DNA of 64,000 bases from Isoetes taiwanensis (taxonomy: Eukaryota > Streptophyta > Lycopodiopsida > Isoetales > Isoetaceae), in assembly GCA_021234155.1 (NCBI GenBank), contig JAJEKV010000051.1, positions 4,468,698 to 4,532,697 on the forward strand. The letters are read 5' to 3'. Position 1 is the stretch's first letter. Each line of letters starts with the position of its first letter. Positions 32,824 to 45,899 of this stretch are shown here, piece after piece. The notes under the pieces were generated by a model. The model was not told where the DNA came from. It searched no databases and saw only the letters and a list, made by a program, of their open reading frames with translations. The position numbers were made by a program, and so were the translations under genes.

Positions 32824-35800
32824 AAGTAAGTTGTGATGCCATTTTTATGACCCACTTTTGAGGACCAAGTTAAAGACATGACGATCAAATAGAGGTTTTG
32901 AAAGAATTCATGGGGACTTATGAATACTCTTGGGGGGGGGGATAATGTAGTGTTTTTATCTTGACTATTTTTGTGTGATGTACTTAAATTTGTGAAATGT
33001 ATCTTCTTTATATATATTATAAAATTATTCAGTAAGTATGTATGTCAAGCATAAAACATAAAATTATTCAGTAAGTATGTATATCAAGCATAAAATATAT
33101 GGGCGATCTAGATTGTTTCACGCAAGGGCGTTTTAGATTGGACGGATAGGATTGAAAAAAAAAAAGCCAGAAAAGCAATAACGTGTTAATTTTCAACGTT
33201 TTCTTTCCCTTTGCCCTTATTTTTTGGTCGAAATCCTAACACGCTCTCTCTATGAGGAGCTCGGCTTAGTTGTTTTGAATTGAGTCTTTGGATCTTGATC
33301 TCGTTTGTTCAATCTGCGGCTTGCAAAAACCTTTTTGTTCGTGATAAATGGAAAGCAAATCCTGATGACCAAAAAAAGATCCAGATACAAAAAAAATAGT
33401 TCCGAATCTGCTAAATGAAGCCGGATTTATGTTCCATATTCTTCACTGGCGATGAAGACCATTCTAAGGTAGATATGGCAGAACTTAAGACTAGAAATGG
33501 CAGATTTACTTTTCCCTTTGTGAAAGAATCGAAGCCAGTTGTTGAAGCTTCTTTAACATCGATTCTTTCTCGCTATAAGCTTTGCTGGTTACTGGAAAAC
33601 GGTTAGCGGATACAAAGTCTTCTTGGATTTATGCACGATGTTATTTTTACTACGCCTTTGCAAGCTTGGTCTGTTGTGCCAAGGGGAAAATGGGGTGCCG
33701 CTTCCTAAATGATGATGGTACAGTTCGGTCTACTATTCCTAAATGATGATGGTCGTTTGTCTTGAAACAGTTCGGTCTACTATAGTGCATCCCCGTTTTA
33801 CTGGCAGTAGATGCTGTCTACCTCTTCGCAGCACATGTTGTCTACCTCTTGGCACCTCGGATTTTTTGTCTCATATATTCAACACAAATTATAGACGAAC
33901 ATCTTTAATACGGATGGTAATCGAGGGCAAGATAATGGGGTAATTAATCAAAACAATTTTCATTTTCCAAGAACTTAAAACTCTTTTCTTTTTGCATAAG
34001 AAATGCAGTATTCTTTGTTGTTTCTGTACAACACTACAGGGACCCAATCTTTCAAAAAAAGACAAAGATTTTGTCAACAAAGTAAAACGGAAGATAGATT
34101 CGCAAATGGCACAACTCGTGTCCGCTTGTCCACCAAGCAACACTCTTTCTTCTTAGATCTTTTTTGCTCTTAAACTCAGATGATGTTTTATTCTTCTTTA
34201 TGCTTCATTTCCGTTCTTTTTTGATAGGGAATCACGGATATGCATTTGAAGATTGAATTTGTAATGCCATCATTTAGGTAGTGTAGAAGATCGGTTGTTG
34301 GAGAATTGCTTCTCATTGAGGCAATATTATAATGTCGGTTTGGGCTTTGGAATATTCTAACATGCAATAATGCAAGATTGTAAGCTGTCTTTTCCATGAT
34401 TGTCTCCGCATTATTCTTCCAACTTACTCCTTCCTCAACCTACTTTAATCAATGCATGGTATAGTTGTGGGTTGAGATGCTTCTTCATTCCATTTTGGTT
34501 TCTAATAGAGTGTTTATTTCATAGGGAAGTAGGGCAAGCAAAGCTATATATAAATTCAAGTTAATATAATTGAAAGGCCATCACTCTTCAAAGAAAGGTA
34601 AGCGTCATTCTCTTTCTTTACATGTCAAGGTATATTAGGAAGATTCTCTTGATGCATTACAATGAAGAAGCTCAATCTATAAGCCTAAGTGCGAAAACCT
34701 CTTGATCCTCTTTATTTGTAAGTGGGTCGTCCCGCATACTCGCATTATGTAAGATAGTAATGCATATTTGATGGTCTTTATGTTGTTGTATGTAAGAACA
34801 CAATTTCATCATCGGTGCCAATAGAGGACATACCATCCGCACTCCCATTGGCGGTTTAATGTGGATCCCATAGTTACTCTAGCCAATGTGCGATTTGCAT
34901 TGGCTAGGTAACTATGCCATGTTAACCTATATCTCTCAAACTACCACTTTTTCAAGGCATGGATGTTATGATTGTGAACAAGTCAAAATTTATGCAATTT
35001 TCGGGCCGCCAATTTTCCGATCCAAATTTCAAATTTTTATTTAAGACATGGAATACCAATGGATGCAGATTCTATACATCGTGCATTGCAAGTAACTATG
35101 CATTAGGGAGATGATGCAACCCGTAGATTGAAGATGCACAAATTTGTAGGAATCGGATCTACAGGATAGAATTGCAGCAGCGGATTAGCAAAGCAGATTC
35201 TAGGTATACCATGTATCATTCACTCAAGTTATACTGTAGCTCTTGGCCATTGCAGAATGCATAGGAAACCGGTAATGGTATGGTCGACTCATGTAATTTG
35301 TGTTCCATACATAGATTTTGCGTGTTGATTTGTATTTGCTTTATTCCATATTGTCGCTCTATGATCCACATCTGGTCCTTGCACTAATATGTGCTTCAGA
35401 TCAAACTTAAACTTTGTTTACTCCAACATAGCATTGTCATTCCCTTGAAAAGGGAAATGAAAAAAATGATTTATTATCCATATGGCAGCTTACAAAGACT
35501 AATACATAGTATACTTTTCCTTGCATATGAGTCTCAACTATTAAAATTCTTTTGATAAGTAGTATCTTTTCCTTGCACACCATAACTTGATGAGTTTACT
35601 CTGTCTATTAAATATGTTGCTACAAAGAGGACGAATAGCCCCTCCATAATGTATAATTATGACATACTATGTAATAGCTTCACAATGTATAAATTTGAAG
35701 TGAAAAAAGGCAAAGTACAACCAAACTTAGGATTGCTCAATAAAATTCATACCAAACTAGACAAGAAAATTCATAGCCAAATGCACAATCTTTAACGGGG

Positions 35801-37283
35801 GATCAATGTTATAGAGGCTCCCTTAAATAGTACACACTTAACTTACAAACAAATAATGGAGCAAAAACAACACACAATGCTTCTAACTATAGTGGTGTCT
35901 TTTAGTGAGTGAATGCAAAAAGTTACCATGGCCCTTTTTCAAACATGTTGGCCATCGGTTGGAAAAGTAAAGAGGTTTAAAATGTTTACAAGTTAGAAAA
36001 ACAAAGAGGTTTAAACCATTTGCTTACAATAAAACCTTTAACAACATTTTCATGTATGCCCATGTCCTTAAACAATACGGCCATACATTATTGAACATAA
36101 GTTCGATTTAGACCCTTCAATACAACCTATACAAATTATCACTGGACACAGCTATATTGTTCTAACACAATGTTGTAGATCTTTCAACTTACTTCCATAT
36201 GGCTACCATATGGTTCTACAAGTTTTAGAAAGTCAAATTATATATTGTACATGAGAAGCAAATTGCAAGGCCAATTTCACGTGATTTAGATTTCTATACA
36301 GTCCTAAAACTATACCATGCAAGAGTACACTTTCTAATAGGTCGATAATATAAACCACAAATCTCTCCACGCAATGACGCACTTGGTTTGTTAAATATTA
36401 GTTCCCAACCTTAGCCCAACAATGTTGGGATTGGTTTGTTATTTAAGATAATAATAGCCAATAATATCGTGGAGTGCCTCACTTAACATACACAAAATAA
36501 TTACAAAAAATAAGAATTACAAAGTGAGCATAATTTAGGCAGACTTTTTCTCAATCGTGACCCAAGCATTTACGGGTTCTCAACTTTGTTTGGGCATCAT
36601 TACTTGATAAATGAAGAATTGTATGGGTGTGATGTGGAGAAAATATAAGAAACGTGCAAATATTGTGGAGAAGCACGAGGATGAATATTTATATTGTATT
36701 GAAGTTGTTAAGGCTGAGATATGGCTGTGGCTATGACGGCTATGGCTCCTTCCCCCGTTGATCCCCATTTTTATCTAAGTTTTGCATCTGATCCTTGTTT
36801 TTCCCTATCTATGGCGACCATGTATTCTTGCATGCTCATTTGCAAACTTCAGAAAATAAGGAGCTTTATGGTGGCTGCCAGACCTAGCAAGGCGCAACTG
36901 GCAGATAAGGCCGGAATGCACCTAACTATTTTTACGTGCATGGAATTTGCATCCCTTCTTCAATTCCGAATTGTAGGAGGTGCCGTGTTCATTACATAGT
37001 TAAGGATCACACGGAATTTAATCCCATTTTCCATGTCGTGTAGCTTCAGGACCGGCAATAGCTATAGCACCAATTTTTGCAGATTAGGGGCAAAAATTGC
37101 ATTAGCAGATTTTGGGCACATAGAAAAAAAAGGAGAAACCTTGATCTTGGAATCAGAAAACAACGATATCTCCTTGAATCTTGATCCAAAATGACGATGA
37201 TAATAAGAGCATTTTTTATAATAGGAAATATACAGGAAATAGGAAATATACATATTCCATCAAACTAAATATTCGATAATTTA
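32824..37283. other. AT-rich intergenic region, no gene seen
   Basis: Contains a two-copy tandem repeat of about 41 bp (33022-33100, AAATTATTCAGTAAGTATGT) and a 20-bp-arm hairpin at 34869-34916. ORFs are short and without motifs; 33415-33606 has a plausible-looking peptide but no splice support. Confidence 0.5.
34869..34916. repeat. Hairpin with about 19-bp near-perfect stem
   Basis: Arms CATAGTTACTCTAGCCAATG (34869-34888) and CATTGGCTAGGTAACTATG (34898-34916) pair with one unpaired base, around a 9-base loop. The stem is too even and too short for a typical plant microRNA precursor, but it could be a small MITE remnant. Confidence 0.75.
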
Positions 37284-37887
37284 TCAGTTCGACTTAAGCT
37301 TCTCCTGGTAATATCTGGATAAAGCAACGGGAAGAAAGACTGGAAGAAGGAAACAAAAGAGATTAAAGCACCAGAATACCATATTAGAAACAGCAATGAA
37401 ACGGCCCCAATGGATCCAATAGTCTTCACAAACAGAGCCCTTTACAGTCCCATATTCAACCTCCAACCAACTCCAGATACTAAAAAGTCTTCTTGCATTA
37501 AAAGAGATGGGCACAATGGCCCGGATTGGCAGAGAAATGCCGTCGAGATTGAAAGCAATCTGTTCAGCAATGATCTGAAGAAGCAAGAGGAGGGTATGAG
37601 GAACAACAGAGTTGACACAGAGCTGAGAATTTTTTCACAAATCCGGCTATGGAGTAAAACAAGGGCAAGAATAGCCCAAAAATGGCCCCAACTGAGACGT
37701 AGTAGAGCAGAAGCTTGTTACCCTCGTAAACATTTGGGGGTTTTTGGAGAAACGGATGGAAATGCCCATCTTGATAAGAATAAAATATATAGAGGCATGC
37801 TCCAATCCCAAACAGGACTTCTGATATTGGTATTGACCCTGCTGCATAGCAGAGTATACCTATGTTAGCAAAGTGCAGTAATATCAT
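37284..37887 (-). CDS. DUF7733-type multipass membrane protein, frameshifted
   Basis: Two overlapping frames make one conserved plant membrane protein. The upstream piece (37887 to about 37630) has hydrophobic segments ISEVLFGIGACLYIFYSY and YYVSVGAIFGLFLPLFYSI. The downstream piece (to the stop at 37284) contains LPIRAIVPISFNARRLFSI, HWGRFIAVSNMV and FNLFCFLLPVFLPVALSRYY, the best conserved block of the plant DUF7733 family, whose function is unknown. The frames join at the A6 run near 37630-37640: removing one A restores continuity (GFVKNSQLCVNSVVPH). This is either a homopolymer read error or a frameshift. The exon probably begins at an intron upstream, so the true N-terminus is not identified; the product is shorter than typical. 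Confidence 0.65.
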
Positions 37888-38128
37888 CCCTCATATTCGC
37901 CTCAATCAAATTTTCTTTCAATACCCAGGATAACAAAATGACTGGCGGGATTTGGTTTAGTGAATTAGAAAACCAAGTTGGTGGTCCTACTTGACCTGAA
38001 ATGCTTTAAAGATTCTGGACTGTCTTAAACTTCACGAGGTAGAATTTCAGCCTTATATTATAAAGTGCCCTTTACGCATACCTTCTAATCGTTAGCCTTT
38101 TATCTTAGGATGCATCCCTATTAGGCCC

Positions 38129-38518
38129 TTATCCCGGCCTGACTTTGCCACATGGCAAACCCAGCCAGAAAATTAGCATTCCCATTATCTTCAACGCATT
38201 GTGCTGACGAGTCCAGGGCAGCTTCCCTTTCTTTGGAAGGTAGCAGAGACTTCCGAATTGCCCAATTTCAAACTGCTTTTGTCTTCTTGCCATCAAAACA
38301 AAACTTCGTAGTAGCTTGAAGACAAATCTTGATGAAATGGGGAATTGGGTTGCAATGTGTACGGGCGTCTGTTCATGCGCCTCTAACTTGCTGATATTCA
38401 AAGGGAAGAAAATCCAGCTCTTTCTTACTGGTGATGCACCCTTATAAACCTTTAACCTTATAGGTGACGTTTCAATCAATTGCCTGCTAAAAGTTAAGGG
38501 GCTATCAAGCTTCATCAA
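38129..38518 (-). CDS. Unrecognised 129-codon ORF
   Basis: Lies between the DUF7733-type gene and the NUP98-like gene on the same strand. Basic peptide (SFVLMARRQKQFEIG) with one hydrophobic stretch near the C-terminus (IMGMLIFWLGL). No family recognised and no splice support; it may be chance or an extra exon of a neighbour. Confidence 0.2.
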   Translation of the reverse strand: MMKLDSPLTFSRQLIETSPIRLKVYKGASPVRKSWIFFPLNISKLEAHEQTPVHIATQFPISSRFVFKLLRSFVLMARRQKQFEIGQFGSLCYLPKKGKLPWTRQHNALKIMGMLIFWLGLPCGKVRPG

Positions 38519-38697
38519 ATGGAAGAAAAATTTAATGTCTCCCTTAACATTTTGTACAACGATACCAGTCTGGATCTCATTAATGTTTCAATTTACCTAC
38601 CGCTTCGGAGTAACGATGATGCTAATGTTTGATATTCAAATTCAAGTAGATCACAAGCTGCAGAATATGTAATGTTTATCATGTTTCTTTTCATTCA

Positions 38698-39434
38698 TTA
38701 GAAGTGTTGAACTCTGAAAGTCCATTCTCCTTTCTCAGAATCGTAAGACATATATTGTGTGCCCTGTTCTTTACACTTGCATTGCAGTTCCTCTATAAAC
38801 TCATCAACCTCTTTCTGCTTTCTTGTATCTTTATCCATACCTGGCCTTGTATTTCCTAATGTAACCTCGGCAGGCTTGTTTAGGCCCTTCCCAATTGGAA
38901 CATCGTTATCATTTGTGTATACTGAAACATCACTATTTGTTTTAAATACAACGATGTCATCAAGCTTAAGTCCTCGGACATTAGTTTCACCCAGAAACTT
39001 AATGCGCCCATGTCCTTTGCACCTGACCACAATATCAGGAACTTTACTGCAGAACCCAGGGGTTGCTCTCTCTCATTGCATGAGTTCTTCGATACCTAGA
39101 GATGTGTAGTAATCAGGTTTACCAAGTTTACGTAGTGATTTAGCAACATCTATGCTATGCTTCTCTACATATGATAGCGCCCTCCGCCGGGCATCAATAG
39201 AATGTGCTAAAGGATGATCATCATTGCATTCTAGCCTGGACTTTATCAAATATCTTGCAGATGTAGATGTACTTGAAGCTACTTCTATATCAGAACTTTC
39301 AGCATTCGACGTTGGTGTATCATCATTGCATTCTTGCCTGGATTCCATCGAACACCTAGGTGTAGATGTACTTATTGAAGCTACTTGTACATCAGAATTT
39401 TGAGACTTTGACCTTGGTGTGACATCTTTCAAAT
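38698..39434 (-). CDS. NUP98: NUP98 autopeptidase (peptidase S59) domain exon
   Basis: A splice acceptor (CTATCGCAG) precedes 39434. The exon encodes SLRKLGKPDYYTSLGIEELM, then an in-frame TGA (39075-39073), then ERATPGFCSKVPDIVVRCKG, IKFLGETNVRGLKLDDIVVF, GLNKPAEVTLGN and YDSEKGEWTFRVQHF before a TAA at 38700-38698. This is the C-terminal domain that in NUP98 family proteins binds the pore scaffold and cleaves itself after His-Phe. Here translation ends exactly after His-Phe, so the residue that should follow the cleavage point (Ser) is not encoded. The TGA could derive from CGA or similar by a transition. Domain identity is firm; functionality is not. Confidence 0.88.
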
Positions 39435-42400
39435 CTGCGATAGAACTGAAGTTAGTGATATACATTCATTAAAAAAATACCAATCTATTAATTGGGAAAC
39501 CAGAAGAGGACGTTAATTGGAGGCAATTTATTGGTATAGTGAATGCATAGAGTTGCATGCACAAGTTTTAATTGCCAAATCCACTAATGTGAACAAGGGA
39601 AGACTGAAAAGGGCATGGCCTCAGGAGAGAAAATGATGGGCACAATAAATCTGGAAGAACCTGTCTGGCATAAAAGCAGGCTGGCAGCTCAGTGGTAACA
39701 CTTGATTTATGAGCTGGAAGTCCTGGGTGTCTGTCATGTCACACTCAAGACCCTCTAGGCTTTGATATCGGCCACGTAGCCAGTCCATCCTCAGTTTCTC
39801 TAGTCAGAGCCACGGTTGGCTGGTCCATGGTCCGAGGTCCCAGCCCAAAGAGAACATGTACTGGGACAGATGGTGATGTAAAGGACTTGGGCAGTGCACT
39901 GATGAAAGAAAAAGTTTTGGAAAACATGATAATAGGCACAATGACTTGGAATTCCTTAACACAATACAGGGTTGGATGTCTTGGGTTGCAGCCGGGTTTG
40001 AGCCTAGCCAGTCCATCCTCAGCTTCTGAAAAACTCACCTTTTTAGATAGTGCGAGACCGTTGTCTAGACATGACTAGATCTGAGACCGTTGTCTAGACA
40101 TGACTAGATCTAAACGCAGATGGTCATTATGTAAACAATTTCCTGAATAAGTCTATTTGTTCTCTCGTTAATTAGGTACAAAATCAAAGGACTCTAATGC
40201 ATATTCTTGTCCCAATTTGCACAACCAAAGGTTTTTGACCCTGAGGAAAGCAAGGGGGGATTCTGAAGGTCAGAACACAAAGCTCAATTTATCAGTAATG
40301 GGTACCCCCGCAAAGCTCCATGCTGACATTTTAAGGGCCCCTAAACTGTACCTATATCTTTTTGCTTCCCATTGATCTTAATAATACTGGTCTGCCTCAT
40401 TTCACAGAAAAATAATCTGTCAAATTCGGGGTGTCTGGCAGTGGTTTCGCCCACCATTGATTTGACTGAGAGCATTTCCACCAATTCAACTTGTTCATTG
40501 CCTACCAGCTCAGGCAGCTTCTCCATCTCTTTGTTTTGGCAACCAGATTGAGAAAGATCTTGGCCAATTCCTGGATGCATACGGATATCCTCCTAATCAT
40601 TTTCTTCAACTCCAAACTAAAATTAAATATTGATGGATATTTCATTGTATTCCTTACACTTTTACGTAAACATGACAATCCTAAAACCAATGGAGCATTT
40701 GATTAGTGCATTGGAAATCATTGAGAACCTATTGACGTATTAGATGAATGTTACAATAGGAATATCCTGGAGGCAGAGCAGTCTAAGGAACAATGACTGG
40801 AAGGGCATGGCAATGTAGATGCTGTAAACACCCTTCTTTTTCATCCATGCCTGGTCAAGTACCTAACAATGTCCATCATCCTTGTTCTGGGAACATAGGT
40901 TGATCAAAGGAGTTGCCCAGTGCTAGAGGGTCTAGAAACAAGATCAAATGATGCCATGAACAGAATGCAACCAAGCAAGCATTGTCGCCAAACTGTCTGC
41001 ATACTCAAATGTATGCATATTATATTATATATATACATTATAGATCAAATAGATGGCCTGTATTAAGCTTTGGTAGCTGGGGCAGGTCACTGAATATATG
41101 TAAATGGATATCTACAAGGTATGCATCAGGAATTAACAAGCCATCTAAATCCAGTGTATCCTAAGTATCTTTCCTTGAAGATGTATTCTATGGAATCATC
41201 TTTATGGCACCAGCAATCAGCAGTACGATACATGAAATGGTTAGGTAAAATGCCTCCAATTAACAGGAAATACAAGTTGATGACACAAAAGGAAGATCAT
41301 CAGAAAATACGATGTTCAAAACTATGTTCCTTCGGATGCATTTCAGAAATGACAAGAGCGCGTGGATCCTCTAGAGGAACGAATGAAAAGTCTTCTCTTG
41401 GAATCCTTATAGAATCAGTACCCCGAAATAATGCCTGCATATGAATAAAGGTTCAATGTGAGACTTCTATCTTCATACAGAAATATCATGAACCCTAGAA
41501 AGTCTGTAAAATAGTACTTGTTGAGCTTCACCGTTTAAGGGATGTCTGTGCGAATGGCTTCGTAGTTTTGTTCCGTGTAGCACATTTCTTGGAATAAGGG
41601 AAGATGTTGCTTTCACATTCAAAGGCTGTTCTGAAGCCTGCAAAAGTAAATACAGGTGAGCAAATTTTGTTAAACAAAAAGGCAGAACAAAGAAGTCTCT
41701 TTTTTTTATGGCACTCATTAGGCATATTTACTGAAACTGGCAAAGGAGATGACAATGCTCTTCCAAAGATCTTTGGAATCCTCTATCTTATATTCTGTTA
41801 GAAGATAGAACCTACATACATGACATGTACATACAATACAAATATTTGATACAGCTGGTACCATGTGCTTATATATCTGAATCCCTATTCATGAGACAGT
41901 CTGTCCTACTTCCTTTCTTCTCTAACCTCAACTTTTGATGCTGCCTATATTACCGAATTGTTCAGATTACATAGGATAACTGATCCATGTCCAGACTGTA
42001 GGTTCACTATTTTCATTATACTGTGTTATTTGTCCATAACCCATTTTTACTTGTACATGTAACAGACTGAATCATTGTGCAAGCATGAGGTTCTACACTT
42101 GGATTATTAAGACTTACAGTCTGCCTTCTGTCATTCTTGAAAAGGATTTCGTTTACTGCAGGTAGAGTCCCAAAGGGGTTCTTTCCGGAGCTGTAAAAGG
42201 ACTATGTTATACACGTTGATGTTAGATATAGATAAGGAAAAAAATTGAGCTCATATTAAATTAATTGTAACCGTGGTGCTTATGAACTAGGATCCTAGTA
42301 ATAACAAAACTGGAAGTTCTATCATCCATAGGGCCAAATCTCGTCCACAGGACCTGCAAAAAGAAAAGATGAAATTCACCACCATGCATCTTTCTCTTCA

Positions 42401-45400
42401 GCTGCTGGAGTGACAAAGAAAACCTAAAGGGTGCTCTTCAAATACCCGAAACGTTATTATTCAGGAAGTAGGCATAGAAAGGAGGATAGATATTGTTATG
42501 GGACCCCAATGGAGTGGGAATTCAAAAAGAATAACATGATAGGAAATACAATCAATTCTGCTAGGAAGTGTAGAAAGCTCTTTGCAGCATTGAAACACAC
42601 CTCTGTGTGTCTGCTATGCTGACTTCAATAGTTCAATCTTCCTAGACTTGCTGATACTGTACCAGCTATATAATGTCATAGATGCTCAGTGTCTCCTCAA
42701 GCTACCAACACCTATGAACATAGTGTAAAGATGCTCAGTGTCTCTATATGACACTAGCAACGTCTTTTTATTTTTATGCCTTGCATCTATCTAAAATAAA
42801 CCTATCCTGGCAAATGGACTTGAGTAGAAGCCAGAAAAAACCCCTTTAAATTAAAAAAAAAAAGGGACTATATGTCACCAAAGTTTTCATTACCTTGGTA
42901 GAGGAAATGATATTGGCAGCGGCGGCTAGTAGATGCATTACTACCTGCAAATACAATATTAACATTTAGAACTCAGTGTTATTGGTTGATTGATATAGAT
43001 GAGCTCAGCTAAATTGCATGCCAGAAGAAAAAGCTATGACAATGCTGAGATTAGAACGATGTTGAGAAGCAAAAGGCCATGCTTACTCTTAGGTTACTAT
43101 GTTTTGCCACACTTGCTGGTTTCCAGATTAACAGATCCATGCTATGTCCTCAATAGACATTGGTTTGTGACAGCCAATGGACCAATGTTAACAGTAACAA
43201 AATGATCTTTCATAAGATGCTGCCACACCCAATGAAGATCCTCCTATAAAGTGCAGAATTAGTTAATCTTTATGTCCACTATTGATAGGTCAACCCCTCT
43301 TAGTTAAACAACACAGTGGAAGGAGACAATGATGAATACATTTTGATGGCTCGCTAAACCTCAAAGTCTGCTTAAAACATTCGACAGAGTGACATGTATG
43401 GATTAATATAAGAAAATTCCTCATATTGGGGAAAAAGACCCTGACATTTTCAATATTGGGATTGTGAACTACAATATATTTCAACCTCAACGCCATGAGC
43501 CCGCTCTGTGAAAGGCACCTAGGTAAATAAAAAGCCATTAAAGTTAAAGTCCTGTTGCAGGAGGACTGGCAGATGCACACCATAAGAGGCTGTTTTCCTT
43601 GGATAAACTGTCCTCTCTTGCTTAAAATTCGTACATAATCTAGAAAGCCATAGAAAGACACCATGAGGACCTGGGTTGCCAAATCCACCTGCAAACATTG
43701 AACATGCTTAAAAGGAATACGCAGAAGCTTCAGAGACCCTCATTCCTAATCAGAGTTATGCCATGTGAAATGCCAGAGCCCACAACGTGACGAAATCCAT
43801 ATCAGAAACTTTCCTCGGTACCTTAACAACAAATTATTGCACAAGCAGGTCACATCATAGGCGTCTCTGAATACCAACAAAAAAAAAGGACATGGCCATG
43901 GTACAAAATGCATTGCTGACTGTTAAAAGTGAGCAGAATCGCCAGGAATAAGAACTGTAGCTGTATTTAAACAGGACTCAAAAAAATCATTGTTGTGACA
44001 GAAAGGTCGTTATATCATCTTCATCATCATTCTATATGTTGCTTAATTAAATGTACCAACATGACCTGTTATCCTTAAGGAGCAGCAGATTACCTGCCAA
44101 TACTCCAGAACTTGAAGGCACTGAAGCTGCTCCAGAGCTCACACCCTAATGATCATAAAATGAATAAATTCTTCTGTACAACAGCCCTAGTGCATAGATA
44201 TGCTATTAGAATAACTATTAATTGCCGGCTGTAAACATAGAACATGATTTTCTTCATGTATATTCTAGTTCACAAACACATAGAAGAGCAAAATCACCCA
44301 ATATCGTTATACCTACCACTTCTGCTGACGACGACACAGCTGATGTATATGTAACCTTCGGCATGCTCAACAAATAGCCAGAATAACTTGGGCTTTGTGT
44401 GGAGGGTTTAAGCTCTATGTTGTGTCCAGGGATGCACCGTTGTAGAAAATCTGGTAGTTAATTAAAGATGTATCTAAATATTGGAATTGAAAATGATTTT
44501 TATCACGTTTTGAATCTTGATAGGGTAGTTTTTAATGGATAATTCTCGATAACTTTCTAAACCTTACCAAAAATTGCATATTGATAATCTGCCCATCTTT
44601 GTTCCTCAGGACTTATATCCGTATATATCAAATAAGACAGGGCATAACTCGAACTTGGAGAATGCTGCTTTGAGACGCTGCTGGGACAATGGGGCAAAGA
44701 TCCAATATCTGTCAAAATATCCTTGTTAGTTGACACGTATGGAGATATGAAAGACAATAAAATACATACTTATAGGAGTCCCAATAGCCTGAACAGTCGT
44801 ATTTATAGTATTTGCAAATGTGGGTGCAACCTGCCCCATGACAACATTGTTGGCAGATGTGATAGGCCCAACCTGATTAGTTACAGCGACCGAACCCCCT
44901 CCAAGAACTGGCACGGGAGGAAAGGATGAATTCTGAACTCCAAAAAGTAGCCTGCATGGTCCCCAATGAAGTTGCTGGGAAAGACGGAACAAGTGGAATA
45001 TTAATACTCTCTTGTGGAACAATCAGGGAAGGCGTAGCTCCTACTGCATTTGAAGGGGCTATAAAGCTCATAACGTTATTAGCAGTAGGGCTTGCTCTTT
45101 GATGAATCCCAAACGCGCTAGAACGATCTGCCATTGTCTGTAAATAAGGAACTGCAGGAGGTACTGGAATTCCCATAGTATCCCCACCTGAAGAATAATA
45201 CTGTCTATAAGGAATCCTAGGTTCTGGAGCATTCTCAAAAATATCTCTTGCTGCCAAAAGGCGACACAGGTCGGCCATAATCAAAACCTCTAGGATCTAA
45301 GATGTCCCTGGACCCTAAACTGTGTCTTCTTAGAAGAGCTCTTGCCTCTGCAATCTCGGCTTCCCTATCTTCATGCCCTATTCTTAATGAATCTAGTATC

Positions 45401-45816
45401 TCAGTGGCATTTCTATCCACATAATTCACAGATAAGGACCTCCGATTTCGATTTTCAGAGGCTTGAGGCAATTCACTCACATATGCAAGCCTAGCGGCCT
45501 GGTAACGATGTGGGGAATCATTTGTTTTCCGAGCAAATTCGACAGAATAAAGTTCCTCATTACTCGACGCATTACCATCTTGATCTCTAAGTGGTTGTTC
45601 GTTGCTGGATTGGGCATTCAGAACGGATGGGTTACTCTGATCAGGCTTCAGATTTGCATTACTTTCTTGATGATCAGAATTGTGGGTGTTTGAATGATGG
45701 GCATGGGAGGACTGATCAGGTGGCTCTTCCAAAGGATGAGCATGTGCCATTGAATGTCGGAAAGAGATCTGGCGGGATGGTATAAGTAAATGAAGCTTTT
45801 CATCCTGCCACATCAT
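38698..45816 (-). CDS. NUP98: NUP98-like nucleoporin gene, multi-exon, broken
   Basis: Exons read right to left. 45816-44745: Ser/Asn-rich N-terminal region with few FG dipeptides (SPFGSKR, SAFGIHQ, TFGVQNSSF). 44705-44559: ISPEEQRWADYQYAIFG, matching the EELRWEDYQ-type motif of NUP98. 44450-44310 and 44145-44094: Ser-rich linkers. 42190-42118: GKNPFGTLPAVNEILFK. 41637-41500: ATSSLIPRNVLHGTKLRS and AQQVLFYRL. 41434-41310: ALFRGTDSIRIPREDFSFVP then LEDPRALVI. 40592-40352: acidic linker. 39434-38698: C-terminal autopeptidase domain. NUP98 is an FG nucleoporin of the nuclear pore. Breaks: TGA at 39073-39075, and one-base shifts at T5 (about 45250) and the 5-base run at about 44942. Exons 43630-43688 and 42897-42947 are tentative. 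Confidence 0.75.
39640..40045 (+). repeat. Possible tRNA-derived SINE-like repeat
   Basis: GGCAGCTCAGTGGTAACAC at 39675-39700 resembles a tRNA D-arm (A box). Two copies of TAGCCAGTCCATCCTCAG (39778 and 40003) and GGGCACAATAA/AGGCACAATGA blocks repeat within the segment. It lies in an intron of the NUP98-like gene. No clear B box or A-rich tail, so the assignment is weak. Confidence 0.25.
40054..40112. repeat. 29-bp tandem repeat, two copies
   Basis: GAGACCGTTGTCTAGACATG... starts at 40054 and again at 40083 without mismatches. Intronic. Confidence 0.9.
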
Positions 45817-45899
45817 TCTTCAAATCTGTGCCATCTGGCCGACCTTTTTTCCACATCATCCTTCAAATTTCAAGCTATCTGGCACCACTTTTGCCTGGG

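Noticed and set aside
1287-39075. UGA recoded as a sense codon in this organism
   Set aside because: Other ORFs, for example the DUF7733-type gene, the FCP1-like gene upstream frames and the RT fragments, treat TGA as stop, and two isolated TGAs are better explained by mutation or read error.
43290-43694. 134-codon minus-strand ORF as a separate gene
   Set aside because: Only its first 26 codons after a TTTGCAG-like acceptor look exon-like; the rest has no support. At most it is one exon of the NUP98-like gene.
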